Origin: Oscillospiraceae bacterium | GTDB lineage: Bacteria; Bacillota; Clostridia; Saccharofermentanales; Saccharofermentanaceae | Direction of reading: 5' to 3' | NCBI GenBank assembly: GCA_902776845.1 | Contig: CACYRM010000005.1 | Coordinates: 27,514-70,510 of the forward strand | DNA: 42,997 nt | Shown here: one piece after another, positions 33,786-42,997 of the stretch | Position numbering within the stretch: position 1 is the first letter of the stretch | Layout of the letters: every line of letters starts with the position of its first letter | Translations under genes and position numbers: made by a program | Notes under the pieces: generated by a model | Told to the model about the DNA's origin: nothing | Database searches by the model: none | What the model saw: the letters and a program-made list of their open reading frames with translations, nothing else

Positions 33786-35066
33786 ATGCCAATGACCATG
33801 ACACAGAAGATCCTTGCTGATCATGCCGGGCTTGAAAGTGTTGCCGCCGGGGATCTTATCGAAGCAAAGCTTGATTATGTTCTTGGTAATGATGTCACCA
33901 CGCCGCCTGCGATAAAGGTGTTTGAGAAGCTTGGCGTAAAGGATGTTTTCGATAAAGACAGAGTCCTGATGATTCAGGATCATTTCACTCCGAATAAGGA
34001 TATAAAATCCGCTGAACTCAATAAGACTATGCGCTGCTTTGCGCGTGAGCATGAGATAACGCATTACTATGAACTCGGCAGAAGAGAGATGGGAATAGAA
34101 CACGTTATCCTTCCTGATAACGGTATCGTTCTTCCGGGTGATCTTGTTATAGGCGCTGATTCCCATACCTGTACTTACGGCGCTTTGGGTTCTTTTGCGA
34201 CAGGCGTCGGTTCCACTGATCTGGCGTGTGCGATGGCAAGGGGAATTACCTGGTTTAAGGTTCCTGAAGCGATAAAGATAAACCTTACCGGAAGATTCAA
34301 AAAGTTTGTTACCGGAAAGGATCTGATCCTCAGTATTATCGGAATGATCGGCGTTGACGGCGCTCTTTATAAATCGCTGGAATTTGACGGTGACGGAATA
34401 AAAGCGCTTTCGATGGACGGAAGACTTACTGTCTGCAATATGGCGATCGAATGCGGCGCTAAGAACGGTATTTTCCCGGTAGACAACTATACATTGAAGT
34501 ATATTTCACGGACTAATCCCGAGAGATTTATTAAGAGTGATTATAAGGTCTATACGGCAGATGAAGATGCCCAATACAGTCAGGTCATTGATGTTGATCT
34601 TGACAGTATTGACCTTACTGTCGCTTTGCCGCATCTTCCTTCAAATACAAGGAAGGCATCAGAATGTACTGACTTAAAGATCGATCAGGTCGTAATCGGT
34701 TCATGCACTAACGGCAGGCTGGAGGATATAGGCGCGGCAGCCACGATCCTTAAAGGACTTAAAGTCCATAAGGATGTAAGATGCATAGTAATTCCAGGCT
34801 CCCAGAAAGTATACAGACAGGCGCTCGAGAACGGCTGGCTGCAGGACCTCGATGACGCAGGCTGTGTTATCTCCACTCCGACTTGCGGACCGTGTCTTGG
34901 CGGTCATATGGGAGTTCTCGCAAAGGGTGAGAGATGCGTATCAACCACCAACAGGAATTTTGTCGGACGAATGGGAGATCCCGAATCCGAAGTTATATTG
35001 AGCGGTGTTCCTGTAGCGGCAAGTTCTGCTGTATTGGGACGTGTCGGAACACCTGATGAGCTGTGA
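33786..35066 (+). CDS. leuC: 3-isopropylmalate dehydratase large subunit
   Basis: A 426-aa aconitase-family protein of the short LeuC type. The Fe-S cluster cysteines are visible as C307 in GSCTNGR and C367/C370 in PTCGPCLGG. Histidine and Asp residues of the active site lie in DSHTCTYG (about 123-130). With LeuD it isomerises 2- to 3-isopropylmalate in leucine synthesis. ATG 33786 is chosen with GGAGGTG at 33772-33778. LeuD follows within 17 nt and LeuB after that; no leuA is in the window. A pairing between CCTCCG (33719) and CGGAGG (33771) may hide the ribosome site. Confidence 0.95.
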   Translation: MPMTMTQKILADHAGLESVAAGDLIEAKLDYVLGNDVTTPPAIKVFEKLGVKDVFDKDRVLMIQDHFTPNKDIKSAELNKTMRCFAREHEITHYYELGRREMGIEHVILPDNGIVLPGDLVIGADSHTCTYGALGSFATGVGSTDLACAMARGITWFKVPEAIKINLTGRFKKFVTGKDLILSIIGMIGVDGALYKSLEFDGDGIKALSMDGRLTVCNMAIECGAKNGIFPVDNYTLKYISRTNPERFIKSDYKVYTADEDAQYSQVIDVDLDSIDLTVALPHLPSNTRKASECTDLKIDQVVIGSCTNGRLEDIGAAATILKGLKVHKDVRCIVIPGSQKVYRQALENGWLQDLDDAGCVISTPTCGPCLGGHMGVLAKGERCVSTTNRNFVGRMGDPESEVILSGVPVAASSAVLGRVGTPDEL

Positions 35067-35082
35067 GGAAGGAGGATCAGAT

Positions 35083-35577
35083 ATGAAGGTCAGCGGAAGA
35101 GTTTTCAAATACGGTGACAATATTGATACTGATGTTATCATTCCTGCAAGACACCTTACTTCGGCAGATCCGGGTCACCTCAAAGCACACTGCATGGAAG
35201 ACATCGATATCACTTTCAGGGAACGTGTAAAGCCCGGAGATATTATGGTCGCCGGTAAGAATTTCGGCTGCGGATCATCAAGGGAACACGCTCCGGTTGC
35301 AATAAAGGCAAGCGGTATTTCCCTTGTTATCGCTAGTGATTTCGCGAGGATATTCTACCGCAATTCCATAAACGTCGGACTTCCTATTCTTGAATGCCCC
35401 GAAGCAGCGGAAAAGATCGGTGACGGGGATGAGGTCGAAGCTGATTTTGATACAGGGATAATTACTGACAAAACAACAGGAGAGAGCTTTCAGGCAAAGC
35501 CTTTCCCCGATTTTATAAAGAACATCATGGCAAGCGGCGGACTTGTAGGATATACGGAGTCTGAGCTGAAAGATTAA
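35083..35577 (+). CDS. leuD: 3-isopropylmalate dehydratase small subunit
   Basis: A 164-aa swivel-domain protein of the short LeuD type. It carries [13 protein letters not shown] near the N-terminus and [12 protein letters not shown], the family's substrate-contact loop, at about 61-72. It pairs with LeuC. ATG 35083 follows GAAGGAGGAT; a longer in-frame start at 35041 lies within leuC. LeuB begins 11 nt after its stop. All key residues look intact. Confidence 0.95.
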   Translation: MKVSGRVFKYGDNIDTDVIIPARHLTSADPGHLKAHCMEDIDITFRERVKPGDIMVAGKNFGCGSSREHAPVAIKASGISLVIASDFARIFYRNSINVGLPILECPEAAEKIGDGDEVEADFDTGIITDKTTGESFQAKPFPDFIKNIMASGGLVGYTESELKD

Positions 35578-35588
35578 GGGGCAAATAT

Positions 35589-36695
35589 ATGGCTAAAAAG
35601 TATAATATCGCAGTCATTCCGGGTGACGGAATAGGACAGGAGATAACTGCGTCTGCTATAGAGGTTCTTAAGGCTGCAGCTTCCCGCAATAATATAGAGA
35701 TAATTGCAAAGGAACTCAGTGCCGGCGGTGATGCAATCGACAGATTCGGTGTGCCTCTTCCGCAGGAAACCATCACAGCCGCAAAAGAAAGCGATGCTGT
35801 TCTTTTGGGCGCTGTAGGCGGACCCAAGTGGGACAATGTCGATCCGGAACTAAGGCCGGAGAGAGCCATACTCGGATTAAGATCCGGTCTGGGGCTATAT
35901 GCCAATCTCAGACCTGTTGTTATTCATGAAGGTCTTGAAGCAGCGTCTCCGCTTAAGAATCCCGGAAAGATAGATTTCATAATTGTCAGAGAGCTTACAG
36001 GAGGAATATATTTCGGCAAGAATGGTGTATATCAGAGTGGCGACCGTCTTCCTGACGGAACCGTAAAAGGACAGGTCGCTTATGATACGGAGGTCTATTC
36101 TGAAGGTGAGATCAACAGGATACTGAAGATTGCCTTTGAGCTTGCAAAGAAGAGAAGAAGAAAGCTCACTCTTGTTGACAAAGCCAATGTTCTTGTCAGC
36201 AGCAGGCTGTGGAGAAATCTCGCAAGGCAGATGTTATTTGATTATCCTGAAGTGGAACTTGAATGCCTGTATGTGGATAATGCCGCAATGCAGCTTATCG
36301 GCAGGCCCTCGAGCTTCGATGTTATCGTAACGAGCAATCTTTTCGGCGATATATTATCTGATGAGGCAGGGCAGATCGTCGGTTCTATCGGCATGCTTCC
36401 TTCCGCATCGGTCGGTGAAGAAGGAAAGCCGGGTCTGTTTGAGCCTATTCACGGTTCCGCTCCCGATATTGCGGGCCAGGACAGAGCCAATCCTATGGGA
36501 ACCATCCTTTCCGCTGCCATGATGATGAGGATAATGTTCGGTGAGGAAGAGGTTGCTTACAGTATTGAGAATGCTGTCAGAAAGACTCTGGCAGCAGGAT
36601 TCCGCACCGGCGATATAACTTTCGTCGGAGAAAATAATAACGTTAAGCTCGTCGGAACAAAAGAGATAACCCAAGCGGTTATCGGCAATCTCTGA
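35589..36695 (+). CDS. leuB: 3-isopropylmalate dehydrogenase
   Basis: A 368-aa NAD-dependent oxidative decarboxylase of the LeuB family. It starts with the GDGIGQEI loop and has the substrate arginine motif LRSGLGLYANLRP, the LTGGIYFG segment, catalytic Lys in VDKANVL, NLFGDILSDEA with metal-binding aspartates, and GSAPDIAGQ for NAD. It converts 3-isopropylmalate to 2-oxoisocaproate. Length is normal. The ppx start lies 24 nt downstream with no terminator, so ppx-ppk may be co-transcribed. Confidence 0.96.
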   Translation: MAKKYNIAVIPGDGIGQEITASAIEVLKAAASRNNIEIIAKELSAGGDAIDRFGVPLPQETITAAKESDAVLLGAVGGPKWDNVDPELRPERAILGLRSGLGLYANLRPVVIHEGLEAASPLKNPGKIDFIIVRELTGGIYFGKNGVYQSGDRLPDGTVKGQVAYDTEVYSEGEINRILKIAFELAKKRRRKLTLVDKANVLVSSRLWRNLARQMLFDYPEVELECLYVDNAAMQLIGRPSSFDVIVTSNLFGDILSDEAGQIVGSIGMLPSASVGEEGKPGLFEPIHGSAPDIAGQDRANPMGTILSAAMMMRIMFGEEEVAYSIENAVRKTLAAGFRTGDITFVGENNNVKLVGTKEITQAVIGNL

Positions 36696-36719
36696 CGGCA
36701 GGAAAAGAGGACATAAAAG

Positions 36720-38258
36720 ATGGCAAAAAAGCTTGTCGCAGTGATCGACGTAGGATCGCTCACGGCGAGACTTAAGATCTTCGAGATAGGATCTAAGGGC
36801 AAACCAAAGGAGATAGAGGCTGTACGCAAGTTCACGGGACTCGGAACAAAGTCTTACAGTTCGGGAATCATTCAGTCCGCACAGGTGGAGGAACTCTGCA
36901 AGTGCCTGAAGATGTTTGATGAGAAGTGCAGGGAATACGGTGTCGCCCGCGTTTTCTGCGTGGCCACTTCCGCATTCAGGGATGCGTCTAATGCCGATGT
37001 AGTCATCGAGAAAGTCAGGACCAGAACAGGCTTCAAGATCAAAGTGCTGGACAACTCGATGGAACGCTATTATCAGACTCTCGCTGTTCAGGCTATCTAT
37101 CCTGATTTCGCGAAGATAATATCAAACGGCACCATGATCCTTGATATCGGCTCAGGTTCGATACAGGCATCGGTTTACGATAAATCGGAATTCCTTTTCA
37201 GCCAGAACCTTTTGCTCGGATCTTTAAGGATCGCAGGAATGCTGGATGACCTTCAGAGCAGAACGATCCATTACGATGAGGTCCTTCAGGAGTTTATCGG
37301 TCAGGACCTTGATGATTATCACGCTATGGAGCCTAAGGGTATCGTATATAACAATCTCATAGCTTTCTCGGGTGAGATGGGCTATATAAAGCAGCTTGCG
37401 GGCTATGAAGCAATGTCTTCGGTGATAATGACAAAGGATGAGTTTCTTAAGATCTACAGCTATCTTCTTAATGTAAGACCTGCCGATCTGACTCTCGAAA
37501 AAAATATCCCGTCAATGATCGCCCCGCTCCTTCTTCCGACGGCTCTTATCATAAAGAACCTTCTTGATTATACAGGCGTTGAGAAGATCTATATGCCGCA
37601 TGCGTCATTATCAGACGGAATAATCTACTATTACTGTGTTAACAACCAGGGACTTAAGACGGAGATATCTCCTGACAGTTATCTGATCTCTGCTTCAAGA
37701 CATATTGCAAAACGTTACCGTTCAAGCAAAAAACACATAGAATATGTGGAGAATCTGGCTCTGCAGTTTTTCGATGAGACCAAAAAGATAAGCGGACTCG
37801 GCAGCCGTGACAGACTGCTTTTGCAGGTTGCGGTAATCCTTCATGAGATAGGCAAATTCGTTCACTCGAGAAATCACAGTGATGCCGCTTATTCGATAAT
37901 CAAGAATACGAATCTTATGGGCCTTGATCACGATGAGATCAATATGGTAGCCATGATCGTAAGACTCTATCCGAGGAACAAGCCTTATGACAGTTACTAT
38001 TATTCGATCCTTCCTACGGATCAGAAGGTCATAGTATCAAAGCTCGCATCAATTCTGAAGATCGCTGATGCGATAGATGCTTCACATAAGCAAAAAGGAA
38101 AAAAGATCCAGTGCAGGATAAAGGATTATGAATTTATAATCACCTGCGACGCTTCGGAAGATATGTCTTTTGAGAAATGGGCATTCGGGAACAGAAGCGT
38201 TATGTTCGAAGATGTTATGGGAATCAAGCCGGTTCTCAAGACCAGGAGGGAAGGCTAA
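36720..38258 (+). CDS. ppx: Ppx/GppA exopolyphosphatase with C-terminal HD domain
   Basis: A 512-aa protein. Residues 1-310 are the two-part actin-like ASKHA fold: phosphate loop 1 in VIDVGSLTARLKIFEI (about 7-22) and loop 2 MILDIGSGSIQ (about 139-149). The C-terminal half (about 320-500) is the HD-like helical domain with LHEIGKFVHSRNH and LGLDHDE-like helices. It hydrolyses polyphosphate ends, or pppGpp in GppA relatives. It overlaps the ppk start by one base (TAATG), so the making and breaking enzymes are translationally coupled. Confidence 0.9.
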   Translation: MAKKLVAVIDVGSLTARLKIFEIGSKGKPKEIEAVRKFTGLGTKSYSSGIIQSAQVEELCKCLKMFDEKCREYGVARVFCVATSAFRDASNADVVIEKVRTRTGFKIKVLDNSMERYYQTLAVQAIYPDFAKIISNGTMILDIGSGSIQASVYDKSEFLFSQNLLLGSLRIAGMLDDLQSRTIHYDEVLQEFIGQDLDDYHAMEPKGIVYNNLIAFSGEMGYIKQLAGYEAMSSVIMTKDEFLKIYSYLLNVRPADLTLEKNIPSMIAPLLLPTALIIKNLLDYTGVEKIYMPHASLSDGIIYYYCVNNQGLKTEISPDSYLISASRHIAKRYRSSKKHIEYVENLALQFFDETKKISGLGSRDRLLLQVAVILHEIGKFVHSRNHSDAAYSIIKNTNLMGLDHDEINMVAMIVRLYPRNKPYDSYYYSILPTDQKVIVSKLASILKIADAIDASHKQKGKKIQCRIKDYEFIITCDASEDMSFEKWAFGNRSVMFEDVMGIKPVLKTRREG

Positions 38259-40696
38259 TGGCAGTCAAGAAGAGCGCATCTCAGCGCAAGGGAAATACAT
38301 CAGGAAAAGCCGGCGCGGCTGTAAAGAAGACAGCCGAAAAGAAAGCCGCTGTTAAGAAGACCGCTGCAAAAAAGACGGCTGATAAAAAAACATCCGTTAA
38401 GGTCTCAACAGTTAAAAAGACTGAACCGAAGAATGAGGTCAAAAAGAAATCATCTTCTTTTGTCGCGTCTCCGGAGATCACTGATCCCGGTTATTCTGAG
38501 GCAAGCGCATCTTTCCTCAGCGGAAACGACTGTTTTTACAACCGCGAGCTCTCGTGGCTTGAATTCGATGACCGTATCCTTCATGAGGCAAGAGATACGA
38601 AGAATCCTCTTCTTGAGAGACTCAACTTCCTTTCTATCACGGCATCAAATCTGGACGAATTCTATATCGTCAGGGTTGCTTCGTTAAGGGATATGCAGAG
38701 CATAGATTTTGCCGAGCGTGATATCGCAGGTTTCTCGATTGACGAACAGCTCGAGAGGATCGATCAGAAGACAAGAAGGACGATGGCTCTGATGTATTCG
38801 ACATATGGAAGATCCCTTGTTCCGTCGCTCGCGCAGGAGCATATCTTCCTGAAAAATTACGATGAATTGAGTGACCAGCTCAAAACGATCGCCGATTCGT
38901 ATTTCAAGACGGTTCTTTATCCGATCCTTACACCTATGGCGGTTGACTCTTCAAGACCGTTCCCGCTTATCTATAACCGCATGCTCAATATGTGCGTTAT
39001 GCTAGAGCATGATCCGAAGAAGGCTAAGCTTCAGGACAAGGCAACTGACGGTATCAGCAACGCAAATCATGTTGTCAATGAAGACAAGTATATGTATGCG
39101 ACAGTCCAGATCCCTACCGTCGTCAAGAGGCTTTATCAGATTCCGACGGATGAAGGAGATGTTTTTGTGCCTGTCGAGCAGATAATCAGGGCAAATACCG
39201 ATATGCTGTTTGACGGCCAGACTGTTGTTGCCACGGCTTTTTACCGTGTCATGCGAAATGCTGACCTTGATATCGACGAGGATGAGGCGGAAGACCTTTT
39301 GAAGGAGATCGAGGCACAGGTCAGACGCAGAAGATTCGGTGAGATCATAAGGCTTGAAGTCCAGGATGATATTGATTCAGAGCTTCTGCATTATATCGTT
39401 GACGAGCTCGAAGTCGATGAAGCAGATATATTCAGCGTTAACGGTCCTATTGACCTTACGTTCCTTTCAAAGCTTGCTTCGGCATGTAAGACAAGACATC
39501 CCGAGTTGTGCTACAAGGCGCACGAACCTGCCGAGGCAGCTTCTTTTGACGGACCTGTAAGCGAGCTTGATATTTTCGAGCAGATAAAGCAGAAAGACAG
39601 GATCGTTCATCATCCTTATGAGACTTTCGAACCGGTATTGGAATTCATTAAACAGGCCGCAAGGGATCCGAATGTGCTTGCCATAAAGCAGACTCTATAC
39701 CGTGTATCCGACAGATCGCCTATCATTGCGTCACTTCTTGAAGCCGCGCAGAACGGTAAGCAGGTAATGGTTCTCGTTGAGCTTAAGGCCAGATTCGATG
39801 AGGAGAACAACATAAACTGGGCCAAGAAACTTGAGAATGCCGGATGCCATGTAATCTACGGTCTTGTAGGTCTTAAGACACACAGCAAGATCACTCTTGT
39901 TGTCCGTAAAGAGGAAGACGGCATAAGAAGATATCTCCACCTTGCGACAGGCAATTATAATGATGTCACAGCCAAAATCTACACGGATCTCGGAATATTT
40001 ACAGCTAAGGAATCCTTCGGCGAGGACGCATCGGAATTCTTCAATATGCTCTCGGGATACTCGATCCCGCAGTCATGGAGAAGGCTTATTCCTGCACCGC
40101 TCTGGATGAAGGATTATTTCGTCGCGAGGATCAGAAGGGAAACTGAGAACGCCAAGGCAGGAAAGCCTGCCCGCATCATCGCAAAGATCAATTCTCTCGT
40201 TGACGAGACAGTTATCAAAGCCCTTTATACAGCTTCCAATTCGGGCGTAAAGATCGATCTTATTGTCAGAGGTATCTGCTGTCTCAGAGCAGGGATCCCC
40301 GGCATGAGCGAGAACATTACCGTGCGTTCGATCACAGGCCGTTTCCTTGAGCATTCAAGAATATTCTATTTCTATAACGAAGGCTATGAGGATATCTATC
40401 TTGCTTCGGCTGACTGGATGCCCAGAAACCTCAACCGCCGTGTGGAACTGCTGTTCCCGGTCGAAGATCCGGACTGCAGAGCCCGCGTACTTGAGGTGCT
40501 TGAAGTCGAGCTTGCGGATACTGTAAGAGCTCATTTCCTGGCAGCGGACGGCACGTATCATAAGCTTGATCTCCGCGGCAAGGAAAAGATCGATTCCCAG
40601 CAGAGACTCATAGAGCTTGCTGACGCAGCAATAGCCGAGCGCCATAAGAGCATAGATAAGCATGAGTTTATCCCTGAGGAGAGTCCCAGAGACTGA
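38258..40696 (+). CDS. ppk1: Polyphosphate kinase 1 with Lys/Ala-rich N-terminal tail
   Basis: An 812-aa PPK1. The PPK N domain starts at about residue 92 (FYNRELSWLEFDDRIL), followed by the head domain and two phospholipase-D-like catalytic domains. The phosphoacceptor is H542 in THSKITL and the second conserved His is H561 in RYLHLATGNYN. PPK1 usually has only about a dozen residues before SWL, so residues 1-80 are an added low-complexity tail (Lys, Ala, Thr, Ser) like the H1-like protein at 31259. It makes polyphosphate from ATP. ATG 38258 has GGAGGGAAGG before it and overlaps the ppx stop. Confidence 0.94.
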   Translation: MAVKKSASQRKGNTSGKAGAAVKKTAEKKAAVKKTAAKKTADKKTSVKVSTVKKTEPKNEVKKKSSSFVASPEITDPGYSEASASFLSGNDCFYNRELSWLEFDDRILHEARDTKNPLLERLNFLSITASNLDEFYIVRVASLRDMQSIDFAERDIAGFSIDEQLERIDQKTRRTMALMYSTYGRSLVPSLAQEHIFLKNYDELSDQLKTIADSYFKTVLYPILTPMAVDSSRPFPLIYNRMLNMCVMLEHDPKKAKLQDKATDGISNANHVVNEDKYMYATVQIPTVVKRLYQIPTDEGDVFVPVEQIIRANTDMLFDGQTVVATAFYRVMRNADLDIDEDEAEDLLKEIEAQVRRRRFGEIIRLEVQDDIDSELLHYIVDELEVDEADIFSVNGPIDLTFLSKLASACKTRHPELCYKAHEPAEAASFDGPVSELDIFEQIKQKDRIVHHPYETFEPVLEFIKQAARDPNVLAIKQTLYRVSDRSPIIASLLEAAQNGKQVMVLVELKARFDEENNINWAKKLENAGCHVIYGLVGLKTHSKITLVVRKEEDGIRRYLHLATGNYNDVTAKIYTDLGIFTAKESFGEDASEFFNMLSGYSIPQSWRRLIPAPLWMKDYFVARIRRETENAKAGKPARIIAKINSLVDETVIKALYTASNSGVKIDLIVRGICCLRAGIPGMSENITVRSITGRFLEHSRIFYFYNEGYEDIYLASADWMPRNLNRRVELLFPVEDPDCRARVLEVLEVELADTVRAHFLAADGTYHKLDLRGKEKIDSQQRLIELADAAIAERHKSIDKHEFIPEESPRD

Positions 40697-40699
40697 TAT

Positions 40700-40728
40700 T
40701 TGTGTTATAGAACAGTTTATTGTATTAT
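40700..40728 (+). promoter_or_regulatory. Candidate promoter for pseudopilin
   Basis: TTGTGT (40700-40705), a 17-nt spacer and TATTAT (40723-40728). The start site is about 40735. Confidence 0.5.
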
Positions 40729-40765
40729 TTTCCTCAGATAAAACGGGGTTTGAGGAATTTGCAAT

Positions 40766-41455
40766 ATGACAATTCGGATTTCGAAAGAGAAACATAAGAG
40801 CAGACAGGCTTTTACGCTTGTTGAGATTATCGTTGTGCTTGTTATTCTGGCGGTTATCGCTGCTGCGTTAACTCCGGCTCTTATCGGGTATTTAAGAAGG
40901 GCAAATAAGTTTAAGGATATTGAAGTTGCGGAAGCTTACCGCGTATCCATGCAGGCCGTTGCTTCCGAGTATTACTGTATTTACGGAAGTGAGCTTGCCG
41001 GTACTACGGATGGCACGCAGACTCCTAACCTCCGCTGGGACAGCAATCCTAAAGTGAATAACACTGAAAGTGACAGAGCGTGGGGTGAAAAGATACTTGA
41101 ACTGGCCGGCGCGGACAGGGACTCGGAACCTTATATTATGGTTTTCGGTGTCGCCGAAGAGAATGATAAGGGTGTGAGCCCTTACCAGATCGTATATGTG
41201 GGATATCTTGCCGACCAGTCGTCTCCGTCATGGTTTTATGTAAACGGCAAATGGATAAATGATTATCCCAAGAATACCGGTGATGTTGTAAAGAAAAATA
41301 ATCATAATTATCTGAAGCTGTCCAACGGCGATCTTGTTCCGATGCACTTTTTCGTTGTAAGCAACCGAACAAATACCAAAAATGATATCTGGATCGAATC
41401 GGCCGGCGGAAAAAATACTCTCGAAGGTCACAGTGCCGGTCACAACGGCTATTGA
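40766..41455 (+). CDS. Type IV pilin-like (pseudopilin) protein
   Basis: A 229-aa protein with a class III prepilin leader: a 15-residue basic leader, cleavage before F16 and FTLVE with Glu at +5 (E20), then a hydrophobic helix (about 18-45). The residue before the cut is Ala15, where most prepilins have Gly; PilD-type peptidases accept Ala less often. The rest is a globular domain with a Cys in EYYCIYG and a His/Asn-rich end. No other pilus or secretion gene is in the window, so it is an orphan. GAGGAA precedes the ATG. Confidence 0.85.
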   Translation: MTIRISKEKHKSRQAFTLVEIIVVLVILAVIAAALTPALIGYLRRANKFKDIEVAEAYRVSMQAVASEYYCIYGSELAGTTDGTQTPNLRWDSNPKVNNTESDRAWGEKILELAGADRDSEPYIMVFGVAEENDKGVSPYQIVYVGYLADQSSPSWFYVNGKWINDYPKNTGDVVKKNNHNYLKLSNGDLVPMHFFVVSNRTNTKNDIWIESAGGKNTLEGHSAGHNGY

Positions 41456-41477
41456 TCTGAATCCGTTTATCTGACAG

Positions 41478-41501
41478 AAGCTGCCTACGGGCAGCTTTTT
41501 T
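41478..41501 (+). terminator. Rho-independent terminator after pseudopilin
   Basis: AAGCTGCC (41478-41485), loop TACG, GGCAGCTT (41490-41497) and a six-T run. Confidence 0.93.
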
Positions 41502-41574
41502 ATGTCGTAATGATCAGTATTATTTGATCTGTCATCAAGATTAAGATGCCGTTAAGGCTCTGTGGAACAAACAG

Positions 41575-41583
41575 TGATAGAAT
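41575..41583 (+). promoter_or_regulatory. Extended -10 promoter of ABC transporter operon
   Basis: TGATAGAAT (hexamer TAGAAT at 41578-41583). The start site would be near 41590, very close to the ribosome site. Confidence 0.45.
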
Positions 41584-41602
41584 ATCGTCCGGGGGTAATA
41601 AT

Positions 41603-42316
41603 ATGGAATTTGTTATAAGTCATCTTGTAAAGAGTTACGGGTCCAAGCAGGTTCTCAAGGACGTGGATTTTGTTTTCGAAGAAGGCAGGATCTACGGGCT
41701 TCTCGGGCGCAACGGATCCGGAAAGACAACATTCTTTAACTGCATAAACAACGACATCGATATTAATTCCGGTGAGTTCTATTTGCGCGAAAACAGCGAA
41801 AGCGGTACCAAGATCCCGGTCATGCCGGAAGATATCGGCTATCTTGTATCGACGCCGACTGTTCCGGAGTTCATGACGGGCAGGGAATTCCTCAAGTTTT
41901 TCCTTGAGGTTCACGAGGAAGTGACACCCGACAGGACGATCGATGAATATTTCGATTACATGATGATTCCTGAAGATGACCGTGACAGGCTGCTTAAGGA
42001 TTATTCGCACGGTACTAAGAACAAGATGCAGATGCTTTTAAACATCATTGCTTCACCCAAGCTTATGCTCCTCGACGAGCCTTTGACATCGCTTGATGTC
42101 ATTATCGCCGAAGAGATGAAGAACGTTATCAGAAGCCAGAAGCAGGGAAGAATCACTATTTTCTCGACACATCTTCTGGATGTTGCGGTCGACCTTTGTG
42201 ATGAGATCGTGCTTCTTCATAACGGCAGGCTGGAACCTATCGATAAGAATAATCTCGGAGACGATGATTTCAAGGCAAAGATCATTGCGGCGTTAAGGGA
42301 TCAGGACGATGATTAA
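41603..42316 (+). CDS. ABC transporter ATP-binding protein
   Basis: A 237-aa ATPase with Walker A GRNGSGKTT (about 34-42), Walker B LMLLDEPLTSLD, H-loop STHLLD and a signature that reads YSHGTKNKM, where the usual LSGGQ is replaced (second position Ser, then HGTK), as in many BcrA-like ATPases. It should energise the permease that starts inside its end. ATG 41603 has GGGGGT (41591-41596) before it; a longer in-frame start at 41546 has no ribosome site. The exported substrate is unknown. Confidence 0.9.
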   Translation: MEFVISHLVKSYGSKQVLKDVDFVFEEGRIYGLLGRNGSGKTTFFNCINNDIDINSGEFYLRENSESGTKIPVMPEDIGYLVSTPTVPEFMTGREFLKFFLEVHEEVTPDRTIDEYFDYMMIPEDDRDRLLKDYSHGTKNKMQMLLNIIASPKLMLLDEPLTSLDVIIAEEMKNVIRSQKQGRITIFSTHLLDVAVDLCDEIVLLHNGRLEPIDKNNLGDDDFKAKIIAALRDQDDD

Positions 42317-42997
42317 CGAATTCCGTAAGACTCTGGCAAAGGTCATTCACTTAAGGAGCATCATCGGCTATAACGGAATGGTCTACGCCCTTAAGAGGAC
42401 TCCGCTGATAGGAAAGATAATCCCTGACCGCCTTTACAGGACCACATTCCTGAAGGTGATCTACTGGATCCTGCATATTATCAAGGAAGTCTTTAAGCTT
42501 TTTATCGGCAAGATCTTCGGTCTTGGAATGATCTATCTTTTTGCTTTCATGATGAAGAAGTCTTATATGGATTTCAATATGGTTTCAGGCGTTCCGGAAC
42601 CGGTTCTGTTTGCTGATTTTGCGCTCTTTTTCTTCCTGATATATGCCCTTTCCGGAATAATCATCAATAAGCCGATGTTCAGGTGTACGCCAGAGAAAGA
42701 GTATATGGTGTTCATGCTCAGGGTAAATGCCGCAAAGCTTGATAATACGCTCTTTATATATGATCTCGCGAAGCTCTTTGCCGGTTATCTGATAGCCGGA
42801 TTCTTTGCCGTATTATTCGGTGCTCCATTCTGGATATGTCTCGGGATACCTGTACTCGCGGTGTTTATAAAGCTGTTCGGAACGGGTTTTCAGGCTTTCA
42901 GCCTGAGAATGAAGAATAACAGACATAAGCCGATGAAGAACAGCACAGCAGGGATGCTTATAAGTCTTGCTGCGGTTATGCTGGCTCTGCCTTTCCT
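42309..42997 (+). CDS. ABC transporter permease (partial, runs off right edge)
   Basis: An open frame from ATG 42309 to the end of the window, at least 229 codons with no stop. It overlaps the ATPase gene by 8 bp (ATGATTAA). It has a basic N-terminus (about 1-50) and then at least four hydrophobic helices (about 55-80, 98-118, 160-175, 178-195 and more). The late start of TM segments and a KxxPMFRCTPEKEYMV coupling-like stretch (about 122-137) suggest an EcsB-like or ABC-2 permease. The C-terminal part is outside the window. Confidence 0.75.
   Translation, partial: MINEFRKTLAKVIHLRSIIGYNGMVYALKRTPLIGKIIPDRLYRTTFLKVIYWILHIIKEVFKLFIGKIFGLGMIYLFAFMMKKSYMDFNMVSGVPEPVLFADFALFFFLIYALSGIIINKPMFRCTPEKEYMVFMLRVNAAKLDNTLFIYDLAKLFAGYLIAGFFAVLFGAPFWICLGIPVLAVFIKLFGTGFQAFSLRMKNNRHKPMKNSTAGMLISLAAVMLALPF

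Overview
The window looks like chromosomal DNA of an anaerobic, low-to-moderate-GC Firmicute of class Clostridia (Lachnospiraceae/Oscillospiraceae-like). The reasons are strong AGGAGG-type ribosome sites, sigma-A style promoters, many lipoproteins with Cys lipoboxes, an ECF S component, a LytTR/DUF3021 pair, a COG2509 flavoprotein, an ABC-F protein and a YhaM-type nuclease. No phage, integrase, transposase, rRNA or CRISPR array was seen. The species cannot be named from the sequence.

Layout. 1-3744: tRNA-Phe with its terminator, a degenerate CPBP membrane protein, then a membrane-anchored phosphodiester glycosidase coupled to a one-TM extracellular protein. 3889-8370: a three-gene operon of a LacZ-fold GH2 protein that lacks every catalytic motif, a LacA/Maa-type O-acetyltransferase and a GNAT acetyltransferase. 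8448-10907: an OFA-type MFS transporter and a DUF5067-like lipoprotein. 10974-17768: a large solute-binding-like lipoprotein, divergent from a tightly overlapped operon of response regulator, ABC ATPase, two permeases and histidine kinase (bacitracin/lantibiotic-resistance style). 17834-22549: a lipoprotein-form PepD peptidase, an XRE regulator with a zinc ribbon, a LytTR operon (small membrane protein, LytTR, DUF3021) and a transglutaminase-like lipoprotein. 22540-26441: YhaM-like nuclease (minus strand), HAD phosphatase, ECF S component and a FAD dehydrogenase. 26439-26631: a tandem-repeat/hairpin element. 26652-31000 (minus strand): a NatAB-like ABC exporter whose second permease is fused to an intact CPBP protease domain. 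31259-33705: an Ala/Lys/Pro-repeat histone-H1-like protein and an ABC-F ATPase. 33786-40696: leuC-leuD-leuB followed closely by ppx-ppk1, the kinase carrying an H1-like Lys/Ala-rich tail. 40766-42997: an orphan pseudopilin and an ABC transporter whose permease runs off the right edge.

How genes work together. LeuCDB covers the isomerisation and oxidation steps of leucine synthesis. Ppx and Ppk1 degrade and make polyphosphate. Three ABC exporters, one with its own two-component system, two CPBP proteins and several secreted lipoproteins point to an envelope-defence and peptide-handling lifestyle.

Most notable observations: the active-site-less LacZ homologue in a lac-like operon; the NatB-CPBP fusion; three genes lacking a ribosome site whose -10 box lies exactly 6 nt before the ATG (predicted leaderless mRNAs); paired CATTTC repeats placed like activator sites before the LytTR operon; a promoter nested in the loop of a hairpin that also hides a ribosome site; and the H1-like tail on polyphosphate kinase. 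Everything is read by eye, without database searches, so family names rest on motif recognition.
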